A stretch of DNA of 64,000 bases from Syntrophus sp963665935 (GTDB taxonomy: Bacteria; Desulfobacterota; Syntrophia; Syntrophales; Syntrophaceae): NCBI GenBank assembly GCA_963665935.1, contig OY762510.1, positions 2,480,001-2,544,000 of the forward strand, given 5' to 3'. The stretch's first letter is position 1. Every line of letters begins with the position of its first letter. The translations under genes and the position numbers were made by a program. This document shows, in pieces, positions 8,122-16,906 of the stretch. Below the pieces are notes generated by a model. That model saw nothing but the letters and a program-made list of their open reading frames with translations. It had not been told where the DNA came from and did not search any database.

Positions 8122-9178
8122 AGATCAAATGACCTCCCTGGAAAGAATAACGGCCTACAACAAGGGAGAAAGAATAGATCGTCTGCCCTGCAATCCCAAT
8201 ATCGCCAATGGCGCCGCCCGGGTGATCGGCTGCAAGGTCTCCGAATTCAAAAACAACGGAAGATTGATGGCCGAAGCCCATATCCAGGCCTATCGGAAGT
8301 TCAACTATGACGGGGTTCGCGTCTTCACCGATCTTTACGTCCAGGCGGAGGCGATGGGGGCTAAAGTCCGTTATCCCCTGGACGACACCGCAGACCTCGA
8401 CACACCGGCGATTCAGGATGTTGTCGACATAGACAGGATTCAGCCGGCAGATCCCTTCAAGGACGGACGTCTCCCCTCTCACCTGGAAGCGGCGAAGATC
8501 CTCATCGATCAAGTCAGCAAAGAGGTCCCCTGTTCCGGGGGTGTGGTGGGGCCCTTTACCACGGCCTTTTTCCTAGTCGGCGTGGAATATATGACCCGGC
8601 TCCTGTTGAGGAATCCCGAAGCGGTGCATCGGCTCTGTGAAGTTTCCCTGGAAACAAGCCTACGCTATGCCGATGCCTTCATGGAGATCGGGCTCACGCC
8701 GACCATTTCGGAACCGCTGTCCTCCTGCACCATTGTCAGTCCGAAACATTTTAGACAATACTCCTTCCCTTATCTGAAACGCCTCATCGATTTCATCCAT
8801 TCCCGGGGAAAGGCGGTTACGCTGCACATCTGCGGAAAAACCGACAAGATATGGGAGGCGATGGCCGATGCCGGAGCGAACTGCCTCAGCATCGACGATG
8901 TGGCCAGTCTCTCTGACTGCAAAAAACAGGTCGGGGATCGCGTGCGCATCATGGGGAATGTGGATCCCTCCGGGGTCATGTACGCCGGAACCCCGGAAGA
9001 GGTGAGGAAAGCCACCCTGGAATGTGTCAGGCAGGCTTATAACAATCCCAAGGGGTATATCATCTGTTCCGGTTGCAGTCTTCCGATTGATACCCCCTTT
9101 GAAAATATCCAGGCCATGATGGATACCGCCAGAGAAATCGGCGACCCGGCGGACTCGGATCTGCCGGCAAGAGAATGA
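8114..9178 (+). CDS. UroD/MtaA-family corrinoid methyltransferase
   Basis: This 354-residue protein has the uroporphyrinogen decarboxylase/MtaA TIM barrel. The zinc-ligand pattern of methyltransferases is visible: HICGKT near residue 237 and a later CSGCSLP near residue 319. Zinc activates thiols such as CoM or other methyl acceptors in the MtaA family, and related proteins demethylate methoxylated compounds. It overlaps the corrinoid gene by 8 bp and precedes a second UroD paralogue by 4 bp. One of the two is probably the donor-side and the other the acceptor-side enzyme; which is which is not evident. Confidence 0.88.
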   Translation: MAKDQMTSLERITAYNKGERIDRLPCNPNIANGAARVIGCKVSEFKNNGRLMAEAHIQAYRKFNYDGVRVFTDLYVQAEAMGAKVRYPLDDTADLDTPAIQDVVDIDRIQPADPFKDGRLPSHLEAAKILIDQVSKEVPCSGGVVGPFTTAFFLVGVEYMTRLLLRNPEAVHRLCEVSLETSLRYADAFMEIGLTPTISEPLSSCTIVSPKHFRQYSFPYLKRLIDFIHSRGKAVTLHICGKTDKIWEAMADAGANCLSIDDVASLSDCKKQVGDRVRIMGNVDPSGVMYAGTPEEVRKATLECVRQAYNNPKGYIICSGCSLPIDTPFENIQAMMDTAREIGDPADSDLPARE

Positions 9179-9182
9179 TCTC

Positions 9183-10205
9183 ATGACATCCTTGAGTTTA
9201 AAAGAGCGACTCCTGGGGGTTCTGCAGAAAAAAAAGATGGATCGGCCCCCCGTGGCCTGTTCCGGCGGCATGATGAACGCCGCCATTGTTGAGATCATGA
9301 GCCGGACCGGCCAGACCCTCCCGGAAGCGCATTTCGACGAGCGACTCATGGCGGAGCTTGCCTACGCAGTGCACATCCATACCGGGTTCGAAAATATCGG
9401 CATTCCCTTTGACGTGACGGCCGAAGCGGATGTTTTGGGAAGTGAAATCAGCTACGGTTCTCTATCCTGCGAACCCAAGGTGGTAAAGGAACATTTCTCT
9501 TCCGTTGCAGAAGTTGTCTGCAGGGATATTCGCGGACTGATGAATTCCAGCCGCATTTCCACCATTGTCCAGGCTGGATATCGCTTGTCCCGCAGCCACC
9601 CCGATATCCCGGTTATCGGAAATCTTACCGGACCGATTACAGCGGCTGCCTCCATTGTCGATCCGCTCTCCTTTCTCAAGGAACTCCGAAAAGACAAAGA
9701 TCATGCCCACCGGGTCATTGATTACATCTGTGATTTTCTCATCGAGTACGCGCGGTTGTTGGTTGACAACGGTGTAGATCTGATCTGCATCGGCGATCCA
9801 ACGGCATCGGGAGAAATTGTGGGACCGAAAATCTTTGAGGAATATGCCGTCCGCTATTTGAACAAGATCATCGCTGGCATTCATGCCCTGAATGTGCCGG
9901 TGATCCTGCACATCTGCGGCAATATGAATTCGGTGGGACATCTGATCCCCCGCATCCGCTGCGACGCCATCAGCACCGATGCCATGGTCAATCTGCCCCT
10001 CCTGAAACGGACCTATCCGCAACTCACCACCATGGGAAACATCAGCACGTATCTTCTGGAGTTCGGTCCGGCCGATAGAATTGCCGGAACGGCGGAAAAA
10101 CTGGTTCGGGACGGCGTGGATATCATTTCTCCGGCCTGCGGTCTAAGCACCTCGACGACCTTGAATCATATCAGGGCTCTGACTGGAGCGGTGAAGGGGA
10201 ATTAG
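9183..10205 (+). CDS. UroD/MtaA-family corrinoid methyltransferase, second copy
   Basis: This 340-residue paralogue has a similar barrel, with HICGNMNS near residue 238 and a C-terminal SPACGLSTST as the zinc His/Cys set. It has one Cys in the C-terminal motif, whereas the upstream copy has two (CSGC). It starts 4 bp after the upstream gene and is followed 4 bp later by the activator gene, so all are co-translated. Its acceptor could be CoM-like, a folate or a corrinoid of another enzyme; the sequence does not settle this. Confidence 0.87.
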   Translation: MTSLSLKERLLGVLQKKKMDRPPVACSGGMMNAAIVEIMSRTGQTLPEAHFDERLMAELAYAVHIHTGFENIGIPFDVTAEADVLGSEISYGSLSCEPKVVKEHFSSVAEVVCRDIRGLMNSSRISTIVQAGYRLSRSHPDIPVIGNLTGPITAAASIVDPLSFLKELRKDKDHAHRVIDYICDFLIEYARLLVDNGVDLICIGDPTASGEIVGPKIFEEYAVRYLNKIIAGIHALNVPVILHICGNMNSVGHLIPRIRCDAISTDAMVNLPLLKRTYPQLTTMGNISTYLLEFGPADRIAGTAEKLVRDGVDIISPACGLSTSTTLNHIRALTGAVKGN

Positions 10206-10209
10206 GACA

Positions 10210-11889
10210 TTGGCCAAAGTGACTTTCCAGCCGGCCAATCGCTCCGTGGAGGTGCAGAAAGGCGCCAGTATCCTGGAAGCGGCACAGATGGCGGGGGTCG
10301 TCGTTGAATCCCCCTGCAACGGGTTTGGCACCTGCGGGAAATGCAAGGTCAGGATTGAGCCGGAATTCCTGAATGGCATCTCTTACGAGAATGACCGGCA
10401 TCTTTCGGAAACGGAAAAAAGCCGGGGGGTTGTCCTGTCCTGTCTGGCGCAGGTCAAGGATGACCTCTCGGTATGCGTCGAGGAATCGGACCGTAAGGAA
10501 AGCTCTACCCTGGCGATATTAGGCTACGCCAAGGCCATGACCTTGGAGCTGGATGGCTTTGTAAGGAAACAATTCAGCGAGACTGAAAACCTGACCAGAA
10601 TTTACGGCGGGGACGAAGTCCTGGGCGTCGAAACGGGAAATACGGCGGACAGGGCCTATGGAATGGTTGTGGATATCGGGACGACGACGTTAGTGGCCTC
10701 GCTTGTCGATATCCGTGAAGGGAAAGAACTGGAATCCGTTTTTTCGCTGAACCCCCAGGTTCGTCATGCCCAGGACGTGTTGTCCCGGATTGCAATGGCC
10801 TCGGAGGAACACGGTCTGGCTTTGCTCCATTCCGAGCTTACCGCGGAAATCAACCGGATGATCGACCAGGCCGCCCGGTCTCTGGAAATCCAAAGGAAGA
10901 ACCTCTATGAGGTCGTCTACAGCGGCAATACCTGCATGCTCCATCTGGCTGCCCGAATCTCTCCCTCTTCGCTGGGGAAATATCCCTACACCCCCCGTAT
11001 GAGCGGTGGAACTTCCCTGAAGGTGGCGGACTTTGGCCTGGATATTTCGGATTTCGGCCTCCTGTATCTGCCCCCCGTTATCTCCGCCTATGTGGGGGCG
11101 GACATCACTTCCGGGATCCTCGCCTCCGGGCTCCATAAGCAACAGGGCGTTGCGCTCTTCGTGGATATCGGGACCAATGGGGAGATGGTGCTCGCTTCTG
11201 AAGGCAGGCTTTCTGCGACCTCAACCGCGGCAGGACCTGCTTTTGAGGGAATGAACATTACCTGCGGCATGAGGGCGGATGAAGGCGCCGTAGAGCGCTT
11301 CGCTGTCGGGGAGGATGGTTCCGTTACCGTAAAAACGATCGGCCGCTCAAAGGCGGTCGGACTGTGCGGAAGCGGCCTGGTGGACATCGTGGGGGAACTG
11401 GTTGCCCACGGTGTAATCCGGAAAAACGGCCGGTTTGTCGATCCGAAGGCCGATTTCCTGCCGCCGGCTTTGAAGGAAAGGCTCGTCCGATACAACGGGA
11501 AACCCGGTTTCAGGGTGTCCGACGGCGTCTATCTCCTCCAGAAAGATGTCCGGCAGGTGCAGCTAGCCAAAGGCGCTGTCCGGGCGGGCGTTGAGATCCT
11601 GCTGCAGCATCGGGGGATCAGGGCGGCGGATGTGGACCGGGTCTTGATCGCCGGGGCCTTCGGCTATCACCTGAGAGCCGAAAGTTTAATCAGCATCGGG
11701 CTCTTGCCCCGGGAATTTGAGGGCCGGATCGAATTCATCGGCAATACGTCCAAATCAGGAGGTCAGGCCTTTCTGCTGAACAGAGCCTATCGACGGGAAA
11801 TGACAGAAGTGGCGAAAGCCGTTGACGTGTTGGAATTGGCTAATTTTGAGGCGTTCGAAAAGGTCTTTGTCAACTGTCTCAGCTTTTAG
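10210..11889 (+). CDS. ASKHA-domain ferredoxin, corrinoid reductive activator (RACo-like)
   Basis: This 559-residue protein has an N-terminal [2Fe-2S] ferredoxin domain (CNGFGTCGKC near residues 36-45) followed by an ASKHA ATPase-like module with VDIGTTTLVASL near residue 157 and a second phosphate loop, VDIGTNGEMV, near residue 318. The GAFGYHL motif is near residue 485. Family members reduce inactive Co(II) corrinoid proteins to Co(I) at the cost of ATP. It starts with TTG, 4 bp after the UroD gene. It presumably reactivates the corrinoid protein encoded at 7459. Confidence 0.9.
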   Translation: MAKVTFQPANRSVEVQKGASILEAAQMAGVVVESPCNGFGTCGKCKVRIEPEFLNGISYENDRHLSETEKSRGVVLSCLAQVKDDLSVCVEESDRKESSTLAILGYAKAMTLELDGFVRKQFSETENLTRIYGGDEVLGVETGNTADRAYGMVVDIGTTTLVASLVDIREGKELESVFSLNPQVRHAQDVLSRIAMASEEHGLALLHSELTAEINRMIDQAARSLEIQRKNLYEVVYSGNTCMLHLAARISPSSLGKYPYTPRMSGGTSLKVADFGLDISDFGLLYLPPVISAYVGADITSGILASGLHKQQGVALFVDIGTNGEMVLASEGRLSATSTAAGPAFEGMNITCGMRADEGAVERFAVGEDGSVTVKTIGRSKAVGLCGSGLVDIVGELVAHGVIRKNGRFVDPKADFLPPALKERLVRYNGKPGFRVSDGVYLLQKDVRQVQLAKGAVRAGVEILLQHRGIRAADVDRVLIAGAFGYHLRAESLISIGLLPREFEGRIEFIGNTSKSGGQAFLLNRAYRREMTEVAKAVDVLELANFEAFEKVFVNCLSF

Positions 11890-11958
11890 GCCAATGATTG
11901 GCTGCAAAGGAATGTTGTTTCACAAAATTTCATGATGAAGGGGGGGAACTTACAAGGA

Positions 11959-11997
11959 CTGAAAATCAGCCTGCAGGCAGGATTCCTGATTTTTCAG
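11959..11997 (+). promoter_or_regulatory. hairpin between activator and ABC importer genes
   Basis: CTGAAAATCAG (11959-11969) pairs with CTGATTTTTCAG (11986-11997) with one bulged base. No T tract follows, so it may attenuate or stabilise mRNA at the 150-bp junction rather than end transcription. Confidence 0.4.
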
Positions 11998-12042
11998 TTC
12001 AGATAGATCAGGGAGGGGAAGAAAGAATTATGGAGGGTCAAT

Positions 12043-12909
12043 ATGTTAGAGGTATCGGCAAACAATTTACACTTTGCATATGATCGTGAGCTGGTTTTGG
12101 GCGGCATTGATTATCAAGCCAAAGCCGGTAAATTTGTTTGCTTTCTGGGGTTATCGGGTTGTGGCAAGAGCACGCTTTTGCGATTGATTGCAGGTCTGGA
12201 AAAGTCAGATCCCCATCAACTGCTCGTCGGTGGCAAGCCTGTCAATGGGCCGAGCCTGGACAGACCGATGGTATTTCAGGATTATGGCTTGTTCCCATGG
12301 ATGACGGCAGGCGACAACATCTGCATTGCATTGAAGCAAAAGTATAAGGAGTGGGACAAACACAAAAGAAAAGAGGTGGCCTTGGAATGGGTTCACAATT
12401 TAGGTCTCGATGAAGACCTTTATGAAAAATTGCCCATGAACCTTTCCGGCGGTCAGCGTCAACGTTTTGCAGTCGCCCGGGCTTTTGCGCTTGATGCGCC
12501 GCTGTTCTTGATGGATGAGCCTTTTGGCTCTTTGGATGCCGTTACGACAGCCCTGTTGCAGGACACCGTTCTGGACTTGTGGCAAAAGGAAAAGGAAAAC
12601 CGCAAGACGATTTTTTTTGTGACGCACAGTGTGGACGAGGCCCTGCTGCTGGCAACGGATATCGTGGTCATGGGACAGGCTCCAAGCAAAATCATTTATA
12701 CGCACTCATTTACGGAAGAAACAAAACCCAGACGGGAAGCGTTGTATACGGATCCCGCCGTGCTGGATCTGCGCACCCTTTTATACAAAATCATCAATGA
12801 TGAAATTGCTGAAAAAGCGCAGCGCTTGAGAGCAGAGAAGGCCAATGCCCTTGGCGGCAAAGCCAATACGAAAAAATCATTATTCTTTTTAAGAAGGAAG
12901 GCGAGTTGA
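12043..12909 (+). CDS. NitT/TauT-type ABC importer ATPase
   Basis: This 288-residue ATPase has Walker A GLSGCGKST, a Q-loop VFQDYGLFPW, signature NLSGGQRQR, Walker B LFLMDEPFGSLDA and switch FVTHSVDEAL. These features match the SsuB/TauB/NrtD group, which imports small organic anions or nitrogen/sulphur compounds. A GGAGG sits 9 bp before the ATG. It precedes the binding protein by 3 bp and follows the methyltransferase operon, so its cargo is probably the methylated substrate of that system. Confidence 0.92.
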   Translation: MLEVSANNLHFAYDRELVLGGIDYQAKAGKFVCFLGLSGCGKSTLLRLIAGLEKSDPHQLLVGGKPVNGPSLDRPMVFQDYGLFPWMTAGDNICIALKQKYKEWDKHKRKEVALEWVHNLGLDEDLYEKLPMNLSGGQRQRFAVARAFALDAPLFLMDEPFGSLDAVTTALLQDTVLDLWQKEKENRKTIFFVTHSVDEALLLATDIVVMGQAPSKIIYTHSFTEETKPRREALYTDPAVLDLRTLLYKIINDEIAEKAQRLRAEKANALGGKANTKKSLFFLRRKAS

Positions 12910-12912
12910 TTT

Positions 12913-13974
12913 ATGAAAAAAACAGTATCTTTAATGGCTCTTTGTTTCGTTATGTTACTTGTTCTTGTCGGATGCAGTTCCAATAAGGATAAAGGAACCG
13001 CCGGCGCCAAAACCGATGTTTTAACCCTTTCCGTCGCAGCCCAGAACAACTCCGGTCAAGTGTTCCAGTACATGGCTGAAGCACGTAACTTCCTGAAAGA
13101 AGAAGGCGTTGATGTTAAAATGGTTTATATCAACAATGGGACGGATGCCTTTCAGGCTCTCGTAGGTGGAAAGGTTGACATCCTCTCCACCTACGGTACG
13201 GGCGGTCCGCTCATTCAAATTTCTCACGGTCAGGACATCACCATTTTCAGCGGCTACATGGTTACCGGAGAAACACCTTGCTTCGGCAAACCGGAAACCA
13301 AATGGACCAGCCTGGAAAGCTTCCGCGGCAAAAGAATCGGGATCACCCGGTTCGGTACGCCGGATGTCGTGTTGAAAGGCGTATTGTACGATGCAGGTCT
13401 TTTAAAGGATGTAACCTTTGTTGAATTCAAGAAAAACCAGGAAGTTCTGCAGGCTGTAGCCAGCGGCGAAGTGGACTTCGGAGCAACCGCAACGGGATAT
13501 GAATTGCAGGCTAAGGACCTGGGCTTGAAAGTCAAGATGTGGCCTGATGATTACTGGAAGAATCATTCCTGCTGCCGTGTTCTCGCCAAGGGCTCCTGGA
13601 TGAAAGATGAAAAAAATCAAGAAGCCCTTTATCGTCTGATCCGTGCCTACCTGAGAGCCGAAGAGGCCATGCAGGGCAACTATGACGAAGTCGTCGGTCT
13701 GGTCGTGAAAAAACTCGACCTTGACAAAGCAACCGTGGAAAGCTTTGTCAAGAGCCCCCATATGAAATACGACAATGACCCCTACAAAAACAGTGTTGTC
13801 AAGATGTGGGATAAGATGCACCAGTTCGGTTACATTACTGATACCAAAGTCCAGATTGAAGATCATATCAATACGGCCATTTACAAAAAGGCTTTGGATT
13901 CTTTGATTCGAGATTATCCCAACAGCAAATTCTTCAAAGAGAAGCTGGAGGTATTCAACAAATACAACGTATAG
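12913..13974 (+). CDS. ABC importer substrate-binding lipoprotein (NMT1/TauA-like)
   Basis: This 353-residue protein has a lipoprotein signal peptide, with a hydrophobic stretch then LVLVGCSS (lipid Cys about residue 21). The mature part is a type II periplasmic binding protein of the NMT1/TauA/SsuA class, with motifs such as GGKVDILSTYGTGGP and GKRIGITRFGTPDVV. It likely sits on the outer face of the inner membrane and delivers the ligand to the permease at 14037. Ligand identity is unknown. Confidence 0.9.
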   Translation: MKKTVSLMALCFVMLLVLVGCSSNKDKGTAGAKTDVLTLSVAAQNNSGQVFQYMAEARNFLKEEGVDVKMVYINNGTDAFQALVGGKVDILSTYGTGGPLIQISHGQDITIFSGYMVTGETPCFGKPETKWTSLESFRGKRIGITRFGTPDVVLKGVLYDAGLLKDVTFVEFKKNQEVLQAVASGEVDFGATATGYELQAKDLGLKVKMWPDDYWKNHSCCRVLAKGSWMKDEKNQEALYRLIRAYLRAEEAMQGNYDEVVGLVVKKLDLDKATVESFVKSPHMKYDNDPYKNSVVKMWDKMHQFGYITDTKVQIEDHINTAIYKKALDSLIRDYPNSKFFKEKLEVFNKYNV

Positions 13975-14036
13975 GAGAATGAGCTGACGTCTTCAGGGAT
14001 CATGCACTTTGTAAGTAAGGAGCGAAATTTTAGCAG

Positions 14037-14795
14037 ATGGAAAAATATGTGAGAAGCTATGGAAGCATTATCGCCATCGGCGTTGGCATTTTGATTGGCT
14101 ATATTTTGCTGACGGATGGATTTGGCGTATTATCCGGATTTCTTTTCCCCAGCATCTTTGATGTGGTCAAACAGTTTCCCGACTACATCGGCCAATTGCT
14201 TATCGGTTTGAAAAGTTCTCTGTATCTGCTGGTGACGGCTTATGTTCTGGCCGTTGTCAGCGCCATTGCCCTGGGCACATTGATTGGGCTGAAAAGCGGT
14301 CTGCGCAAAAACCTGACCCCCTATATCAATGCCTTCAGTGCGATTCCGGTACCGCTCATGACGCCCTATGCGATCAACTTATTCCCCACATTCAAGGCCG
14401 CTTCCATCTTTTTGATCTGGCTGGCTGCCTTCTGGGTCATTCTGGGCACGACCATCGGCGCCGTGATGAGTATTGACAAGCGCTATCTGGAAAATGCCGC
14501 AACCTTGGAAATACCGGGTATGGAAAAGCTCTTCAAGATTATTCTGCCGGCGGCTTCTCCGGCCATTCTGGTGGGTTGTTCCATCGCTTTAACTTTGTCG
14601 TTCATGATGCTGGCGGTTGCCGAAATGTTCGGTGCAAGCTCGGGCATGGCCTATTTTGTTCAATACTATTCCGACTTTGCCAGGTTTGACCTGGTCATGC
14701 TGGGCTTCTTGTTTACGGCCCTGATTCTGGTTTCCATCATGTATGTCTTCGATAAGATCAAACATCGAATTCTGCATTGGACCATCAATAACTGA
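14037..14795 (+). CDS. ABC importer permease
   Basis: This 252-residue inner-membrane protein has about six hydrophobic helices and a cytoplasmic coupling-loop region (AATLEIPGMEKLFKIILPA), as in SsuC/TauC permeases. AAGGAGCG precedes the ATG. It completes the ATPase/binding-protein/permease set, though the gene order differs from the usual binding protein-permease-ATPase order. Confidence 0.9.
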   Translation: MEKYVRSYGSIIAIGVGILIGYILLTDGFGVLSGFLFPSIFDVVKQFPDYIGQLLIGLKSSLYLLVTAYVLAVVSAIALGTLIGLKSGLRKNLTPYINAFSAIPVPLMTPYAINLFPTFKAASIFLIWLAAFWVILGTTIGAVMSIDKRYLENAATLEIPGMEKLFKIILPAASPAILVGCSIALTLSFMMLAVAEMFGASSGMAYFVQYYSDFARFDLVMLGFLFTALILVSIMYVFDKIKHRILHWTINN

Positions 14796-14840
14796 CCGTA
14801 GAAGGCACCCGGAAAACAGAAAGAATCGGTAACTATCCAG

Positions 14841-14879
14841 GGGAGAATGTTCCCGTCATAAGAAGGGTACATTCTTCCC
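14841..14879 (+). terminator. imperfect hairpin after the ABC importer
   Basis: GGGAGAATGT (14841-14850) pairs with ACATTCTTCCC (14869-14879) with one bulge. It lies 45 bp past the permease stop. There is no T tract, so termination is only suggested. Confidence 0.4.
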
Positions 14880-14891
14880 GGATGAGAACAC

Positions 14892-15509
14892 GTGAAAAGA
14901 ACAAAAATCTGGTGTCTTTCATCCCGTTGTCTCGGAGATGAAAGAAGAATTATAGGAGGAGTCAAGATCAGCAAGAAATTTTTTTTGCTTGTCCTTTTAT
15001 TATTCATATCCTGTGGGTCAACGGACTTAAGCCAGATCGAGGCTAAGAAAATTCTCGAGGACCAGATTAAACCAAGACCTATTTATGTCCATTTAAAAAG
15101 CTCGGATCCAAGAAGTCCGGAAACGGACCGGGAAATACGGCGTCTGAGATCCCGGTATGCAAGTTCCACCGGTTCGTGTCCTGGTGCGGGTAAATTTTAT
15201 AACCCTTCGGAAGAAGGTGAAAAATATTTCAGAGAGATCTATTGTTACGGCCCCCGGTGTGGCGGCTATATTACGATCGGCTATAAAAGGATAAAAGAAG
15301 TTACGGAGGTCCTCAATGACAGAAGCAATGATTCCGCGGTTGTAAAATATCTTTTGATTTTTGAACCGCTTGAACCTTTCTACTCAGAGCTTTGCGCCGG
15401 CGGAAAATGCGACCGGTATACCCGGGTATTGGAAAAACCGATTAAAGCCCCATTCAAAAGATCTGATAAGGGCTGGAGAATGAAAGAACTTCCGAGTTGC
15501 TGCGGATAA
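14892..15509 (+). CDS. small Cys-rich lipoprotein, unknown function
   Basis: The frame starts at GTG 14892 (205 residues). A lipoprotein signal begins near residue 26 (KKFFLLVLLLFISCGST, Cys lipobox), so the true N terminus is likely internal. A GGAGGAG lies at about 14955, but no standard start codon follows it, leaving the start unresolved. The mature part has several paired Cys (CYGPRC, CAGGKC, final CC). It leads the NosL-like operon, 21 bp before the next gene, and may bind a metal or redox partner in the periplasm. Confidence 0.6.
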   Translation: MKRTKIWCLSSRCLGDERRIIGGVKISKKFFLLVLLLFISCGSTDLSQIEAKKILEDQIKPRPIYVHLKSSDPRSPETDREIRRLRSRYASSTGSCPGAGKFYNPSEEGEKYFREIYCYGPRCGGYITIGYKRIKEVTEVLNDRSNDSAVVKYLLIFEPLEPFYSELCAGGKCDRYTRVLEKPIKAPFKRSDKGWRMKELPSCCG

Positions 15510-15530
15510 AACAAAAAAGGAAAAAATATC

Positions 15531-16076
15531 ATGAACAAAAAGACCATCGCCATCTTCGTCATCTGTCTTGCTGCCTTTCTTTTGGTCCCCCTGGCGGCCT
15601 CGGCACAGAACGAGGGAAAAGATCAAACCGCTTGTAAGTACTGCGGCATGAACCTCAATGTTTACGCCCACAGCAGAATGCTCGTCACTTACGATGACGG
15701 TTTGTCCACAAGCACCTGCAGCCTGCACTGCCTCGCTGTCGAGCTTGCTCTCAATATCGACAAAACCCCAAAAAGCTTGGAAGTGGGCGACTACAGAACA
15801 AAGAAAATGATCGACGCCGAGAAGGCAACCTGGGTCATCGGTGGCGGCAAACCCGGCGTCATGACCAAAAGGGCCAAGTGGGCCTTCGAAAACAAGGCGG
15901 ACGCCGATGCCTTCATTAAAGAAAACGGCGGAATACCGGCCACTTTCGAAGAGGCAATCAAGGCCTCCTACGAGGACATGTATTCCGATACAAAGATGAT
16001 CCGTGAAAAACGCAGGATGAAAAGAATGATGAAAAAGTCCGCGGCGCCGGTGGCGCCCATGGAACAGCACAAATAA
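15531..16076 (+). CDS. NosL-like periplasmic metal-binding protein
   Basis: This 181-residue protein has a signal peptide (FVICLAAFLLVPLAASA) and a NosL-type CKYCGMNLNVYAHS motif near residue 35. NosL binds Cu(I) and delivers it to nitrous oxide reductase. A second Cys pair occurs in STCSLHCLAVE. The C-terminal part is basic (KRRMKRMMKK). No nosZ is in the window, so a copper or other metal handling role for another envelope enzyme is inferred. GGAAAAAA precedes its ATG. Confidence 0.75.
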   Translation: MNKKTIAIFVICLAAFLLVPLAASAQNEGKDQTACKYCGMNLNVYAHSRMLVTYDDGLSTSTCSLHCLAVELALNIDKTPKSLEVGDYRTKKMIDAEKATWVIGGGKPGVMTKRAKWAFENKADADAFIKENGGIPATFEEAIKASYEDMYSDTKMIREKRRMKRMMKKSAAPVAPMEQHK

Positions 16077-16091
16077 CGGGAGTCCTCCTTC

Positions 16092-16577
16092 GTGAAAAAA
16101 TCGTGTCTATCCGTTTGTTGTGTTTTCCTGATCCTGCTGTCGGATTTCTTTGCCGCCTGGGCCGGACCTCCGGCCCCGTCGAAGCCTGAAGCCCGGGAAA
16201 AGTGCCCCGTCTGCGGCATGTTTGTGGCGAAGTATCCCGATTTTCTTGCCCAGACCGTCTTCAAGGATGGGAAAGTTTTTTTCTTTGATGGCGTCAAGGA
16301 CATGATGAAGTTCATTTTCCGCCCCGACAGGTACAGTCCGGGCCGGAAGCCTTCAGACATGATCGCCGTCTATGTGACGGATTACTACAGCATGGCGCCG
16401 ATCGACGGCCGAAGGGCTTTCTATGTGATCGGAAGCGATGTCTATGGGCCCATGGGGAGAGAACTGATCCCCTTTCAGATGAAAAATGAAGCCGGGGAGT
16501 TTTTGAGAGACCACAAAGGCAAACGCATTCTCACCTTTGGAGAAATTTCGCCGGAGCTGATCGGGAAAATCGACTGA
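16092..16577 (+). CDS. NosL-like protein, second copy
   Basis: This 161-residue protein begins with GTG and a signal peptide (LSVCCVFLILLSDFFAAWA). The mature N terminus has CPVCGMFVAKYPDF, the NosL CxxCGM motif, followed by the family core FFFDGVKDMMKFIF and AFYVIGSDVYGPMG. It starts 15 bp after the first NosL-like gene and its stop overlaps the next start by 1 bp. The tandem pair suggests two related metal-binding chaperones with different partners. Confidence 0.8.
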   Translation: MKKSCLSVCCVFLILLSDFFAAWAGPPAPSKPEAREKCPVCGMFVAKYPDFLAQTVFKDGKVFFFDGVKDMMKFIFRPDRYSPGRKPSDMIAVYVTDYYSMAPIDGRRAFYVIGSDVYGPMGRELIPFQMKNEAGEFLRDHKGKRILTFGEISPELIGKID

Positions 16578-16906
16578 TGCAGATCCGCAAGGCAAACGCC
16601 TTTCTTCTCTTTTCGCTTTTCAATCTGGCGGTCCTTGCCCTCCTTTTTACCCATGGGGCGACTGAACGGCAGCGGCAGGGACCGGTTCTTCTTGCCAAAA
16701 AAGAGATGGTGGAGACCATCGGGCTGACCGACATCTGCCTGTTCACCGATGCCCGATATACGCGAAACCCTGCGATGGCCGACAGGAGTTCAGCCTTCCA
16801 GGACAATCCCCTTGCCCTGGATTATTTCCCCTCAGGTTCGATTCTGCCGATTCCTCCCCATTTAAGAGACTCTGAACGTGATCGAAAAACAGAAAAACAT
16901 CCTTGA
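16577..16906 (+). CDS. small membrane-anchored protein, unknown
   Basis: This 109-residue protein has one N-terminal membrane helix (AFLLFSLFNLAVLALLF) and a short polar part with IGLTDICLFTDARYTRNP and a Pro-rich tail. Its start overlaps the upstream stop (TGATG) and its end overlaps the ABC permease start by 29 bp, so it is tightly coupled in the operon. I do not recognise a family. Confidence 0.65.
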   Translation: MQIRKANAFLLFSLFNLAVLALLFTHGATERQRQGPVLLAKKEMVETIGLTDICLFTDARYTRNPAMADRSSAFQDNPLALDYFPSGSILPIPPHLRDSERDRKTEKHP

